Assembly (NCBI RefSeq): GCF_002563695.1
Contig: NZ_PDJI01000004.1
Span: 1,116,001-1,180,000, forward strand
DNA: 64,000 nt
Direction of reading: 5' to 3'
From: Georgenia soli
Lineage (GTDB): Bacteria; Actinomycetota; Actinomycetes; Actinomycetales; Actinomycetaceae
Each line of letters starts with the position of its first letter. The first letter of the stretch is position 1. A program made the translations under genes and the position numbers. Of the stretch, positions 34,921-43,374 are shown one piece after another. Below the pieces are notes generated by a model. That model did not search any database. It had not been told where the DNA came from and worked only from the letters and a program-made list of their open reading frames with translations.

Positions 34921-37900
34921 TTACCTGCCTGCCAGGCCCGCGATCTCCTGGGCGCTCAGGGCGCGGTCGTACAGTCGGACCTCGTCGATCCCGCCGCGGA
35001 ACTTACGGTTCCCGCCCGGCTCCGCACCGATCCCCAGCCCCAGCGCGTTCGTCGCCACCGCCGCCGGACCCGCCACGGAACCCTGCAGCACCCCGTCGAC
35101 GTAGAACCGCATCGTCGTCCCGTCGTACGTCCCCGCCAGGTGCACCCACGACCCCAACGCGTGCGCCGACGACGCACTCACCCGGAACCTGTCCCCCGAC
35201 GTCACCTCGTTGACCCGGAAGAACGCCCGCCCCGTGCTCGACATCGACAGCTCGAACCCGTCCCGCGACCCCACCACGGCCTTCTTCACCACGTACTGCG
35301 TCGCCAGCACCTGCGGCCGCACCCACGCCGCCACCGTCATCGCCGCCGATACGTCCAACGAGTCCGCGTCCGGCACCTGCACGTACCCGCCCGAACCGTC
35401 CAGCACCAACGACGACCCCGACCGGCCCGGCCCCCACGCCACCGTCCCCTGCACCGTCCCGTCGTTCCCCAGACCCGACGAGTCCGCCACCACCGTCCCC
35501 GACCCCTCGTCCAGCAACCACTGCCCCCGCACCCCGGACGGCGCGGGCGCCGGGGCCGTGATCGTCACGGTCATGGTTCCGGGCTCGGACCACAGCTGGC
35601 CGTCCCGGACCCGGAACGTGAAGGAGTCCTGCCCGACCGCGCCGGCGGCCGGGACGTAGCGGAACGTTCCCCTGGCCGCGTCGGTCAGCGTCACCGTGCC
35701 GAGGTGCGGAGGTGTCACGATCTCGAACTGCAGCGGACCGCCGGAGCTCGAGCCGACCTTGAGCGTCCCGTCGACCGCCGTGCCGGCGGTGGTGCTCACG
35801 GAGCCGTCCACCACCACCGGTGCCGCGGGCTGCGGGTCCGGTGCGGGCGCAGACATGAGGGCGGTGATCTCCTGGGGGCTCAGGGCGCGGTCGTACAGTC
35901 GGACCTCGTCGATCCCGCCGCGGAACTTACGGTTCCCGCCCGGCTCCGCACCGATCCCCAGGCCCAGCGCGTTCGTGGCCACCGCCGCCGGACCCGCCAC
36001 CGACCCCTGCAGCACCCCGTCGACGTAGAACCGCATCGTCGTCCCGTCGTACGTCCCCGCCAGGTGCACCCACGACCCCAACGCGTGCGCCGACGACGCA
36101 CTCACCCGGAACCTGTCCCCCGACGTCACCTCGTTGACCCGGAAGAACGCCCGCCCCGTGCTCGACATCGACAGCTCGAACCCGTCCCGCGAGCCCACCA
36201 CGGCCTTCTTCACCACGTACTGCGTCGCCAGCACCTGCGGCCGCACCCACGCCGCCACCGTCATCGCCGCCGATACGTCCAACGAGTCCGCGTCCGGCAC
36301 CTGCACGTACCCGCCCGAACCGTCCAGCACCAACGACGACCCCGACCGGCCCGGCCCCCACGCCACCGTCCCCTGCACCGTCCCGTCGTTCCCCAGACCC
36401 GACGAGTCCGCCACCACCGTCCCCGACCCCTCGTCCAGCAACCACTGCCCCCGCACCTCACCGGGCGCCGGGGCGGGATCGGGCTGCGGGTCGGGCTCGG
36501 GCGCCGGCCCGGGGTCGCTGCCGAGCACGGTGGACCAGGCCTTCGTCACCGACGAGGCCATGATCATCAGCGACCCGCTGGCGTTCTCCTTGGTGCTGGT
36601 GACGTTGTTGAAGTTGCCGGCCATCACGGTGGTGGCCGAGGCGGGGAACGCCAGGTCCTTCGTCGAGGCCGACTTCATGAGGATGTTGTCGAAGTTGGTG
36701 CTCTGCGTGTAGATGACGCGGAGGGTCCCGGTCGACTCGTCGAGCTGGACGATGCCCCGGGTCCCGATGTCGTCGATCTCGCGGAGCCCGTCCCAGGTGC
36801 CGTTCGGCCGCCGCACGAGCAGGCCGATGACCGGCTCCCCCGGTGTCTCGTACGACGTTTTCACCGCCGCGTAGAGCGTCCCGTCGCTCGCGACGGCGAC
36901 GTTGAGGTGGTCGTCGGCCATGCCGCCACCGAGGTTGCGGGCGGACTGACCCGCGGGCACCTCGTCGCTCGTCCAGGTGGACGGTGCGGTGCCGTCGGCG
37001 TGCGTGCGGAAGCCGAACCGCCGGGTCGCCTGGTTCGACCACAGGACGCCGACCCGTCCGCCCGGCATCGCGGTGACGACCGCGATGTCGTCCTCGGTGA
37101 TGTCGGACGCCAGCACGACGCGGGAGGAGAAGGAGGTGTACGGCGCGTCCGCGTAGCGCACCTCCACGCTGGTCTGGCTGTCGGACGCCAGCCACATCCG
37201 CCCCGTCGAGTCGATGTCGATGGTCGCGGTCTCGCTGCCGGACAGCGCCACGGGCGTCGCGGTGGGCCGCTTGCTCCACGGTTTGTACGTCTTCGCGGCG
37301 GCGTCGTACTCCACCGAGACGAGGACGGGCGAGGGTCCGTGCAGCAGGATGTGGGTGACGTCGCCGACGCGCCTGGTGTCCGCGCGCAGGGTCGCGTCGG
37401 AGGTGAGGCGCAGGACGTTCGTCCACCCGCCGGCGTCGTGGCGCCAGAGCCAGGTGCCGGCCGGGGAGATGTCGGTCGAGGCGAGCACCGCCCACCACGT
37501 GCCGTCGTGGCGCCAGATCTTCGACTGCGGCTTCTCGCCGGTGTTCACCGAGATCGGGAAGCCGCCCTCGACGCCGAGCGCCGCTGCGGTCGGCCCGGCG
37601 AGGGCCGACGGCCCGAGGATGGTCGATGCGGGATCGCTGGGCTCCGCCGACGTTGCGGAGGGCCCGGCCGTGCGGGGCTGCGGGCCTGACGGGGTGGGCG
37701 CCTGCGCCGTCCAGCCGAGCGTGACGAGGCCGGCGTCCCCTCGCTTGGCCGCCACACGGATGAGGTACGCCTCGCCGGCCTTCGCCGGGAATGTGACCTC
37801 GGAGGTGACGACGCTGCCTGCGTCGTCGTCGGTGCGCAGCTGCGTCAGACCGTCGGTCCCGCCGCGCGCGCCCACCTTTCCGGTGAAGACGGTCAGCACG

Positions 37901-38427
37901 GTGTCGAGCTCGCTGCCGTGGGTGTGGAAGCGGTACGGGCCGGTGGACGGCGCCGTCCAGCGCCACCACAGCTCCGGGACGACGTCGTCCGGCGCCTCGG
38001 GACCGGTCGTCGGCGAGAAGTTGGGGGCCACCACGGTCCCGGACTCTCCCTCGAGCGCGACGGCGGCGCCGGTCCCCGAGCCGGCCACGGTCGGGGCACC
38101 GGCCGCCAGCACTGCCGGTCCGGCCGGTGCCGACGGCGTGGGGGCAGGACCTTCCGTCGACGGTGCCGCCGGCGCCGCCGCACCGGCCTGTGCCGACGGC
38201 GTGGTCGCGGCCGTCTGTGGGGCCCTCGCGGGCTCCGCCGGCGGAGGTGCCGTCGTGGGCTCCGCCGTCGACGAGGCCGTGGGCTCCGCCGTCGGGTCGG
38301 CGGTCCCGGCGCCGGCGGGCTGGGCCACGCCGAGCGCGAGGGCGAGCGCGGCGAGCGCCGCCAGAGCGGCCCGTCCGGCGACGTCGATGCTGGGTGGCCC
38401 GTGCCGCCGTCGTCCTCGTCGCACCAT
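34921..38427 (-). CDS. Large secreted protein with two near-identical LamG domains
   Basis: A 1168-residue exported protein. A signal peptide covers about 1-40 (ALAALAALALALGVAQPAGA) and is followed by a Thr/Pro/Ala-rich linker. Around 130-260 lies a CUB/PPC-like beta-sandwich (ELWWRWTAPSTGPYRFHTHG). Residues about 300-640 form a beta-propeller-like region with repeats such as SKIWRHDGTWWAVLASTD. LamG/concanavalin-like domains occupy 656-854 and 964-1162, separated by an Ig-like domain (860-960, FRYVPAAGAVGQDSFTFRVR). It probably binds carbohydrate at the cell surface. No sortase motif or anchor is seen. The ATG at 38427 has a GGAGGAG upstream. Confidence 0.88.
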   Translation of the reverse strand: MVRRGRRRHGPPSIDVAGRAALAALAALALALGVAQPAGAGTADPTAEPTASSTAEPTTAPPPAEPARAPQTAATTPSAQAGAAAPAAPSTEGPAPTPSAPAGPAVLAAGAPTVAGSGTGAAVALEGESGTVVAPNFSPTTGPEAPDDVVPELWWRWTAPSTGPYRFHTHGSELDTVLTVFTGKVGARGGTDGLTQLRTDDDAGSVVTSEVTFPAKAGEAYLIRVAAKRGDAGLVTLGWTAQAPTPSGPQPRTAGPSATSAEPSDPASTILGPSALAGPTAAALGVEGGFPISVNTGEKPQSKIWRHDGTWWAVLASTDISPAGTWLWRHDAGGWTNVLRLTSDATLRADTRRVGDVTHILLHGPSPVLVSVEYDAAAKTYKPWSKRPTATPVALSGSETATIDIDSTGRMWLASDSQTSVEVRYADAPYTSFSSRVVLASDITEDDIAVVTAMPGGRVGVLWSNQATRRFGFRTHADGTAPSTWTSDEVPAGQSARNLGGGMADDHLNVAVASDGTLYAAVKTSYETPGEPVIGLLVRRPNGTWDGLREIDDIGTRGIVQLDESTGTLRVIYTQSTNFDNILMKSASTKDLAFPASATTVMAGNFNNVTSTKENASGSLMIMASSVTKAWSTVLGSDPGPAPEPDPQPDPAPAPGEVRGQWLLDEGSGTVVADSSGLGNDGTVQGTVAWGPGRSGSSLVLDGSGGYVQVPDADSLDVSAAMTVAAWVRPQVLATQYVVKKAVVGSRDGFELSMSSTGRAFFRVNEVTSGDRFRVSASSAHALGSWVHLAGTYDGTTMRFYVDGVLQGSVAGPAAVATNALGLGIGAEPGGNRKFRGGIDEVRLYDRALSPQEITALMSAPAPDPQPAAPVVVDGSVSTTAGTAVDGTLKVGSSSGGPLQFEIVTPPHLGTVTLTDAARGTFRYVPAAGAVGQDSFTFRVRDGQLWSEPGTMTVTITAPAPAPSGVRGQWLLDEGSGTVVADSSGLGNDGTVQGTVAWGPGRSGSSLVLDGSGGYVQVPDADSLDVSAAMTVAAWVRPQVLATQYVVKKAVVGSRDGFELSMSSTGRAFFRVNEVTSGDRFRVSASSAHALGSWVHLAGTYDGTTMRFYVDGVLQGSVAGPAAVATNALGLGIGAEPGGNRKFRGGIDEVRLYDRALSAQEIAGLAGR
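34941..35534 (-). repeat. LamG-encoding repeat, copy 2 (C-terminal domain)
   Basis: This stretch is about 99% identical (about seven mismatches by my count) to 35865-36458, offset by exactly 924 bases. The encoded domain bodies are identical in amino acids. Confidence 0.95.
35865..36458 (-). repeat. LamG-encoding repeat, copy 1
   Basis: Partner of 34941-35534. A run of about 130 bases (36025-36153) and another of about 240 (from 36206) are identical between copies, including synonymous positions, which implies recent duplication or gene conversion. Confidence 0.95.
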
Positions 38428-38575
38428 GGACCGCTCCTCCCGCCGGGCCCCGACGCCGCCGGGGCGCACGCGGCCCACTGCCGCGCGAACGAGTGTCCGG
38501 CGGCGAGGTGGCCCCCGCGGGAGAGGTGGCGGGTGAAGCCGGGCCAGGGCCCGGGGTGAGTGAGGGGTGGCCCCC

Positions 38576-39166
38576 TCAGGCGGTGTGGAGGCGCTGCTGC
38601 GCCTTCTCCAGCCCGAGCTGGACGACCTCCTCGACCGCGTCCGCGGCCTCCTCGAGCGTCACGGCCAGGCCGGGACGCTCGACGGCGGAGAAGTCGCGCA
38701 GCACGTAGTCCGCGGGGTCCATGCGGCCGGGCGGGCGCCCGATGCCGACCCGCAGCCGCAGGTAGTTCTTGGTGCCGAGCGCGGAGGAGATGGACTTCAG
38801 GCCGTTGTGGCCGCCCTCGCCCCCGCCGAGCTTGAGCCGCAGCGTGTCCGCCGGCAGGTCGAGCTCGTCGTGGACGACGAGGAGGCGCTCGGGCGGCACG
38901 TCGTAGAACTTCGCCAGGGCTCCGACAGGTCCGCCGGAGACGTTCATGTACGAGGCGGGCTTGGCGAGGATGGCACGCGGGCCGGGTGCGCCGCCCGGCG
39001 CGATGCCGAGCCGGCCGTCAAGCACCTGGGCGCGGGCCTTGTGACTGGTGAAGGACCCGTTCATCCGGCCGGCGAGCACGTCGAGGACCATCTGGCCCAC
39101 GTTGTGGCGGTTGCCGGCGTACTGCTGACCGGGGTTGCCCAGCCCGACGACGAGCCACGGCCCCAT
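38576..39166 (-). CDS. pth: Peptidyl-tRNA hydrolase
   Basis: Recycles peptidyl-tRNA released by stalled ribosomes. The 196-residue protein opens [20 protein letters not shown] with the conserved Asn and catalytic His, followed by [28 protein letters not shown] and [20 protein letters not shown] with the catalytic Asp, then [13 protein letters not shown]. All active-site residues appear present. The start has a GAAGGAG upstream. It follows rplY on the same strand, the normal actinobacterial pairing, but a strong hairpin separates the two genes. The next gene downstream is the LamG protein, where mfd would be expected within a few kilobases. Confidence 0.97.
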   Translation of the reverse strand: MGPWLVVGLGNPGQQYAGNRHNVGQMVLDVLAGRMNGSFTSHKARAQVLDGRLGIAPGGAPGPRAILAKPASYMNVSGGPVGALAKFYDVPPERLLVVHDELDLPADTLRLKLGGGEGGHNGLKSISSALGTKNYLRLRVGIGRPPGRMDPADYVLRDFSAVERPGLAVTLEEAADAVEEVVQLGLEKAQQRLHTA

Positions 39167-39215
39167 GCTGCTCCTCCTTCGAGGGCCCCGCGGCAGCGCG
39201 ACGGCCCCACATGCA

Positions 39216-39246
39216 CGTCGCGCCCAGGCGTGGCCTGGGCGCGACG
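39216..39246 (-). terminator. Strong hairpin between rplY and pth
   Basis: A perfect 14-base stem (39216-39229 with 39233-39246) closed by a 3-base loop lies after the rplY stop and before the pth start. It probably ends or attenuates transcription so that pth is expressed at a lower level than the ribosomal gene. Confidence 0.75.
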
Positions 39247-39265
39247 GTGGTACGGACCGGGTGGA

Positions 39266-39886
39266 TCAGGCCTCGGACGGCTCGGCGCCCGCGGCGGCAC
39301 CGGCCTCCGCGGCGGCCTCGTCGGCCTCGAGGTCCTCGGCGCTCGCGCGCGGCACGGAGATGACCACGACGACGGACTCGGGGTCGTCCTCGATGGCGGC
39401 GTCCTCCGGGCGCGGGATGTCGGCGACGCGGACGATCGCGCCGTCCTCCAGGCCCTCGATCGGGACCGTGACGGCCTCCGGGATGCGGGTGGCCGGCACG
39501 GTGACCGTGAGGGTCATGAGCTCGACCTGGTGGATCGTGCCGGGGGCAGACTCGCCGTCGACGTGCACGGGGACCTCGACGGTGACCTTCTCGCCGGCGC
39601 GCACGATGACCAGGTCGAGGTGCTCGATGTGGCGCTTGACCGGGTCGCGCTGGATGTCCTTGACGAGCGCGGTCTGCTCCTTGCCGTCGATGTCGAGGGT
39701 CACCAGCGCGTTGGCGTGGTCCTTGACGGCGAGGAAGGTGTCGTGGGAGGGCAGCGCGAGGTGCTGCGGCTCGGCGCCGTGCCCGTACAGGACGGCGGGG
39801 ATGAGGCCGGCGCGGCGGGTGCGGCGGGCCGCGCCCTTGCCGAACTCGGTGCGGGGGGTTGCGGTCAGCTTGGCGGTGTCGGCCAC
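39266..39886 (-). CDS. rplY: 50S ribosomal protein L25/general stress protein Ctc
   Basis: A 206-residue TL5/Ctc-type L25 that binds 5S rRNA. The N-terminal domain has RTEFGKGAARRTRRAGLIPA and VLYGHGAEPQHLALPSHDTF; the second half is the beta-domain of the long form (HVDGESAPGTIHQVELMTLT). The C-terminal tail is Ala/Glu-rich. The start is the GTG at 39886, giving VADTAKL, with GGAG seven bases upstream; the longer frame to 40066 is not needed. In related genomes prs lies directly upstream; here about 22 kb of polysaccharide genes intervene. Confidence 0.96.
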   Translation of the reverse strand: MADTAKLTATPRTEFGKGAARRTRRAGLIPAVLYGHGAEPQHLALPSHDTFLAVKDHANALVTLDIDGKEQTALVKDIQRDPVKRHIEHLDLVIVRAGEKVTVEVPVHVDGESAPGTIHQVELMTLTVTVPATRIPEAVTVPIEGLEDGAIVRVADIPRPEDAAIEDDPESVVVVISVPRASAEDLEADEAAAEAGAAAGAEPSEA

Positions 39887-40152
39887 GGGGTTTCTCCTTG
39901 GACGGTGCTTCTCAGTGGGCGGTGGGGCCTCAGCGTGGGACACCGTACGGACGGCGCGACGAGGCGCCACCGCGTCGATCACGGATCCGGAGGCGTGCAC
40001 GTCACGTGCATCGCCCGGGTGGGCCGCAAGCCCGTCCGGCGTCCCTCGCCGAGGCAACCTGCCCATCCTAACGGGTCCGGAGCGCTGCCGTAACTCGCGG
40101 GGTCTCGTCCCGCCCGGACGACGGCGCCCCAGGGACCGCCGTCGTCACGTCG

Positions 40153-40200
40153 CCGGGGGACTTTCCCCCGGTTCCGCGCGGGAGCCGGCGCGGAACCGGG
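40153..40200 (-). terminator. Two consecutive hairpins downstream of the acyl carrier protein gene
   Basis: Stem 1 pairs 40167-40179 with 40188-40200 (13 bases, perfect). Stem 2 pairs 40153-40159 with 40165-40171 around ACTTT. They overlap slightly and begin about 20 bases after the ACP stop. The rest of the 335-base gap (39887-40221) holds the rplY promoter region, in which I see no clear box. Confidence 0.7.
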
Positions 40201-40221
40201 TGACGAGCGCCACGCGCCGGG

Positions 40222-40509
40222 TCAGGCACGCTGCTGCTCGACGAACGCGGCGAGGGTGCCGACGGTCTCGAAGATCTCGCCGCTGAAGTCTTCGTCGTCG
40301 AGCTCGAAGCCGAAGCGGTCCTCGAGGCTGGTCACGAGCGAGAGCACCGCCAGGGAGTCCAGCTCCGGCATGCTCCCGAAGAGCGGGGTGGTGGCGTCGA
40401 TGGAGGCCGCGCGGTCCTCGATGCCGAGGGTCTCGACGAGCACGGCGACGACGCCGTCGAGGGTGTCGTCGCTGACGGCGGTGGTGGCGCGCTGGTCGTC
40501 GGTGGTCAT
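40222..40509 (-). CDS. Acyl carrier protein (phosphopantetheine-binding)
   Basis: A 95-residue carrier protein. The phosphopantetheine attachment serine is Ser52 in MPELDSLAVLSLV, and DRFGFELDDEDFSGEIFETV is the typical acidic helix region. The ATG at 40509 follows a perfect GAAGGAG. It is the last gene of a four-gene unit with a GNAT protein, an AMP-forming acyl ligase and a PLP-dependent decarboxylase, and most likely carries the aminoacyl or acyl group those enzymes make. It is not a fatty-acid-synthesis ACP by context. Confidence 0.93.
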   Translation of the reverse strand: MTTDDQRATTAVSDDTLDGVVAVLVETLGIEDRAASIDATTPLFGSMPELDSLAVLSLVTSLEDRFGFELDDEDFSGEIFETVGTLAAFVEQQRA

Positions 40510-40529
40510 GGCGTTCTCCTTCTGCGGGG

Positions 40530-41771
40530 TCATACGAGCACCTCTGCCGGGTGGGGGTGGCCGAGGAAGGCGGTCGGGCTGGCGGTCAGGCCGTACGCGC
40601 CTGCCTGGAAGATCGCGACGAGGTCGCCGACCTCCGCGGGTGGCAGGAGCACCTTGTCCCCGAGCAGGTCCAGCGGCGTGCACAGGCAGCCGACCACGGT
40701 GACCTCCTCCCCCGGCGCCTCGTCCATGCGGTTGGCGACGGCGAGGGGGTAGTTGCGGCGGATCACCTGCCCGAAGTTCCCCGACGCGGCGAGCTGGTGG
40801 TGCAGGCCGCCGTCGACGACGAGGTAGGTCCGTCCACGCGAGACCTTCCGGTCCACGACGCGGGTGACGTACACCCCGGCCTCACCGACGAGGTAGCGGC
40901 CGAGCTCGAGAACGACGCGCGCGTCCGGCAGGTTCGGCTCCAGGCGCTCGGTCATCAGGTCGGCGAGGTTCGCCCCGACGGCGGGCAGGTCGAGCGGGGA
41001 GTCCTTGTCGAAGTACGGGATGCCGAACCCCCCGCCGAGGTTGACGTAGCGCACGGGCCAGGGTGTGCGCCCGGCCAGGGAGAGGACGAGGTCGACGGTG
41101 CGGCGCTGCGCCTCGGCGAGGATTTCGGCACTGAGGTTCTGGGAGCCGGCGAAGACGTGGAAGCCGAGCAGCTCGACGTCCGCGGCCGCGAGCTCGGCGA
41201 GGAGCGCGGGCACCTGCTCGACGTCGACGCCGAACTGCTGGGGCCCGCCGCCCATGCGCATGCCCGAGCCCTTGATCTGGAAGTCGGGGTTCACCCGGAT
41301 CGCCGCCCGTGGCCGGACGCCGAGCCGCTCCCCCGCCCGGACCACCCGGCGCGCCTCGGTGGCGGACTCCATCTCGAGGGTGACGCCCGCCGCGACGGCC
41401 TGGAGGATCTCCGCCTCCGTCTTGCCCGGGCCGGCGAAGCTCACGCGCGACGGCGGCATCGGTGTGTCCAGGGCGGTGCCCATCTCGAGCGCGGACGCGA
41501 CGTCGAGCGAGTCCACCAGCGTGGCCAGGTGCTGGACGACGGCGGGCATCGGGTTGGCCTTGACGGCGTAGCTGAGCTGGACCTGCTGCGGCAGGTTCTC
41601 GCGCAGCAGCTGGACCCGCCGGGTGATGAGGGCGCGGTCGTAGGCGAAGAACGGGGTGGCGCCGACCCGCTGGGCGAGCCGCTCGACGGGGACGCCGCCG
41701 ACGGTGAGCTGCCCGCCGGCGGTGCCGAACGCGGCGACGGTCTCGCGATAGGTGACGGTGGGGGCGCTCAT
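40530..41771 (-). CDS. PLP-dependent decarboxylase (DapDC/ODC fold, type III)
   Basis: A 413-residue alanine-racemase-fold decarboxylase of the LysA/ornithine decarboxylase class. The PLP lysine is Lys71 in YAVKANPMPAVV. Other landmarks are RVSFAGPGKTEAEI, the block FGVDVEQVPALLAEL, LGFHVFAGSQNL, YVNLGGGFGIPYF, LELGRYLVGEAGVYVTRVVD and the catalytic cysteine region VTVVGCLCTPLDLLGD. Decarboxylases of this type occur beside acyl-CoA ligase and ACP genes in exosortase A-associated polysaccharide clusters. Start and ligase stop overlap (ATGA). The substrate, probably an amino acid or its carrier-bound form, is unknown. Confidence 0.92.
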   Translation of the reverse strand: MSAPTVTYRETVAAFGTAGGQLTVGGVPVERLAQRVGATPFFAYDRALITRRVQLLRENLPQQVQLSYAVKANPMPAVVQHLATLVDSLDVASALEMGTALDTPMPPSRVSFAGPGKTEAEILQAVAAGVTLEMESATEARRVVRAGERLGVRPRAAIRVNPDFQIKGSGMRMGGGPQQFGVDVEQVPALLAELAAADVELLGFHVFAGSQNLSAEILAEAQRRTVDLVLSLAGRTPWPVRYVNLGGGFGIPYFDKDSPLDLPAVGANLADLMTERLEPNLPDARVVLELGRYLVGEAGVYVTRVVDRKVSRGRTYLVVDGGLHHQLAASGNFGQVIRRNYPLAVANRMDEAPGEEVTVVGCLCTPLDLLGDKVLLPPAEVGDLVAIFQAGAYGLTASPTAFLGHPHPAEVLV

Positions 41772-43348
41772 GCCAGCTCCTCGCGCAGCAGGTTGCGGTC
41801 GAACTTGCCGTTGGGCGACCGGGGGATCTCGGGCCGGACGAGCACCTGCGACGGGACCATGTACAGCGGCAGCCGCCGCCGCAGCACCTCGAGGAGCGAC
41901 GCCTCCGTGAGCCCGTTCGAGCCCGTGGGGGTGGCGACCAGGACGATCTTCTGGCCCAGCCGCGCGTCCTCGACCCCGAGGGCGACGGCGTCGCGGACCA
42001 TGCCGGTGGCGTAGGCGACCTCCTCCACCTCGGCGGGGCTGACCCGGTAGCCGCTCGTCTTGATCATCTCGTCGCGCCGCCCGACGAAGTAGAGGAAGCC
42101 CTCCTCGTCGGCCACGACCGTGTCCCCCGACCAGACGGCGACCTCGCGGGAGCCCGGCGGGCGCCCCGGGGCGGGCCGGAACCGCTCGGCGGTGCGCTCG
42201 GGGTCGCCCCAGTAGCCCTGGGCGACGAGCGCGCCGCGATGCACGAGCTCGCCCTCCTCCCCCGGCGCGCACCGGGTGCCGTCGGGCCGGACCACGAGGA
42301 TCTCCGCGTTGGGGATCGCCCGGCCGATGGAGTCGGGGCGACGGTCCACCTCGCCGGGGTCGAGGTAGGTGGACCGGAACGCCTCGGTGAGGCCGTACAT
42401 GAGGAACGGCCGGGCGCCCGGGAAGATGCTCCGGAGCCGGTCGAGGGTCACCCGCGGCATCCGGCCGCCCGTGTTGGCGAAGTACCGGAGGTGACGCGTG
42501 GCCTCCTCGGGCCAGTCGTGCTCGGCGAGCTGGATCCACAGCGGCGGCACGCACGTCAGGCCCGTGACGCGGTGGCGCGCGCACGCCCGGACGACGTCGC
42601 GGGGCAGCAGGTAGTTGACGAGCACGACGTGCGCCCCGACGGCGAAGGCCGTGGTGAGCTGGCTGAAGCCGGCGTCGAAGCTCAGCGGCAGGGCGGAGAG
42701 GATCACGTCGCCGGAGTCGTTGCCGAGATAGTGGCTGACGCTCTCGGCGCCGACGAGGAGGTTGCGGTGGCTCAGCACCACCCCCTTGGGCCGCCCGGTG
42801 CTGCCGGAGGTGTAGAGGATCGCGGCGACGTCGTGATCGATCGGCTGGGGCGCGGACGCGGGAGCCACCCGGCCGAGCAGGTCGCTCCACCGGTGGACCT
42901 CGTAGGCCGCCCCCGGCCCGCCGTCGTGCGAGACGTCGGCTCCCCCGTCGGCGCCCCCCACCAGGACGACGTGCTCCAGCGCCGCGCAGCCGGCGAGCTC
43001 GGCCTCGAGCTGCGCGAGGCGCTCGGGCGAGGTGACCAGCACGCGAACGTCGCAGTCGGCGAGGATGTAGGCCACCTGCGGCGCACGCAGGAGCGGGTTG
43101 ACCGGCACGAAGGCACCGCCGGCTGCCGAGGCGCCGAAGATCGCCGCGACCGTCTCGACGCGCTTGTCGAGGTAGACCGCGACGCGGTCCTCCCGCCCGA
43201 GCCCCAGGGCCAGGAGCCCGCCGGCGACCGCGCGCACCTGCTGCCACAGGTCGCCGTAGCTGACGGTGGTGTCCTTGAAGGACACCGCCGGGGCCTCCGC
43301 CCGGCGGCCGGCCTGCTCCCGGAGCAGGTCGTGCAGGCTCGTCCTCAT
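41768..43348 (-). CDS. AMP-forming acyl-CoA/acyl-ACP ligase
   Basis: A 526-residue adenylate-forming enzyme. The P-loop is AILYTSGSTGRPKGVVLSH. The A5 region reads LMYGLTEAFRSTYL, A7 WSGDTVVADEEGFLYFVGR, and A8 RRDEMIKTSGYRVSPAEVEE. The catalytic lysine is in SPNGKFDRNLL. It activates a carboxylate and passes it to the neighbouring carrier protein. It resembles ligases labelled exosortase A system-associated. The ATG at 43348 has GGGAG upstream. The gene lies 26 bases after the GNAT gene and overlaps the decarboxylase start, forming one unit. Confidence 0.92.
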   Translation of the reverse strand: MRTSLHDLLREQAGRRAEAPAVSFKDTTVSYGDLWQQVRAVAGGLLALGLGREDRVAVYLDKRVETVAAIFGASAAGGAFVPVNPLLRAPQVAYILADCDVRVLVTSPERLAQLEAELAGCAALEHVVLVGGADGGADVSHDGGPGAAYEVHRWSDLLGRVAPASAPQPIDHDVAAILYTSGSTGRPKGVVLSHRNLLVGAESVSHYLGNDSGDVILSALPLSFDAGFSQLTTAFAVGAHVVLVNYLLPRDVVRACARHRVTGLTCVPPLWIQLAEHDWPEEATRHLRYFANTGGRMPRVTLDRLRSIFPGARPFLMYGLTEAFRSTYLDPGEVDRRPDSIGRAIPNAEILVVRPDGTRCAPGEEGELVHRGALVAQGYWGDPERTAERFRPAPGRPPGSREVAVWSGDTVVADEEGFLYFVGRRDEMIKTSGYRVSPAEVEEVAYATGMVRDAVALGVEDARLGQKIVLVATPTGSNGLTEASLLEVLRRRLPLYMVPSQVLVRPEIPRSPNGKFDRNLLREELA

Positions 43349-43374
43349 CGTCACTCCCGTTCCTCCTGCGGTGC

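Noticed and set aside
34879..37689. 936-codon plus-strand open frame with repeats
   Set aside because: Its repeated Arg/His-rich peptide is the antisense of the duplicated LamG domains.
40530..41771. Meso-diaminopimelate decarboxylase (lysA) as housekeeping gene
   Set aside because: The fold is the same, but coupling to an acyl ligase and a carrier protein and location in a polysaccharide block argue against lysine biosynthesis.
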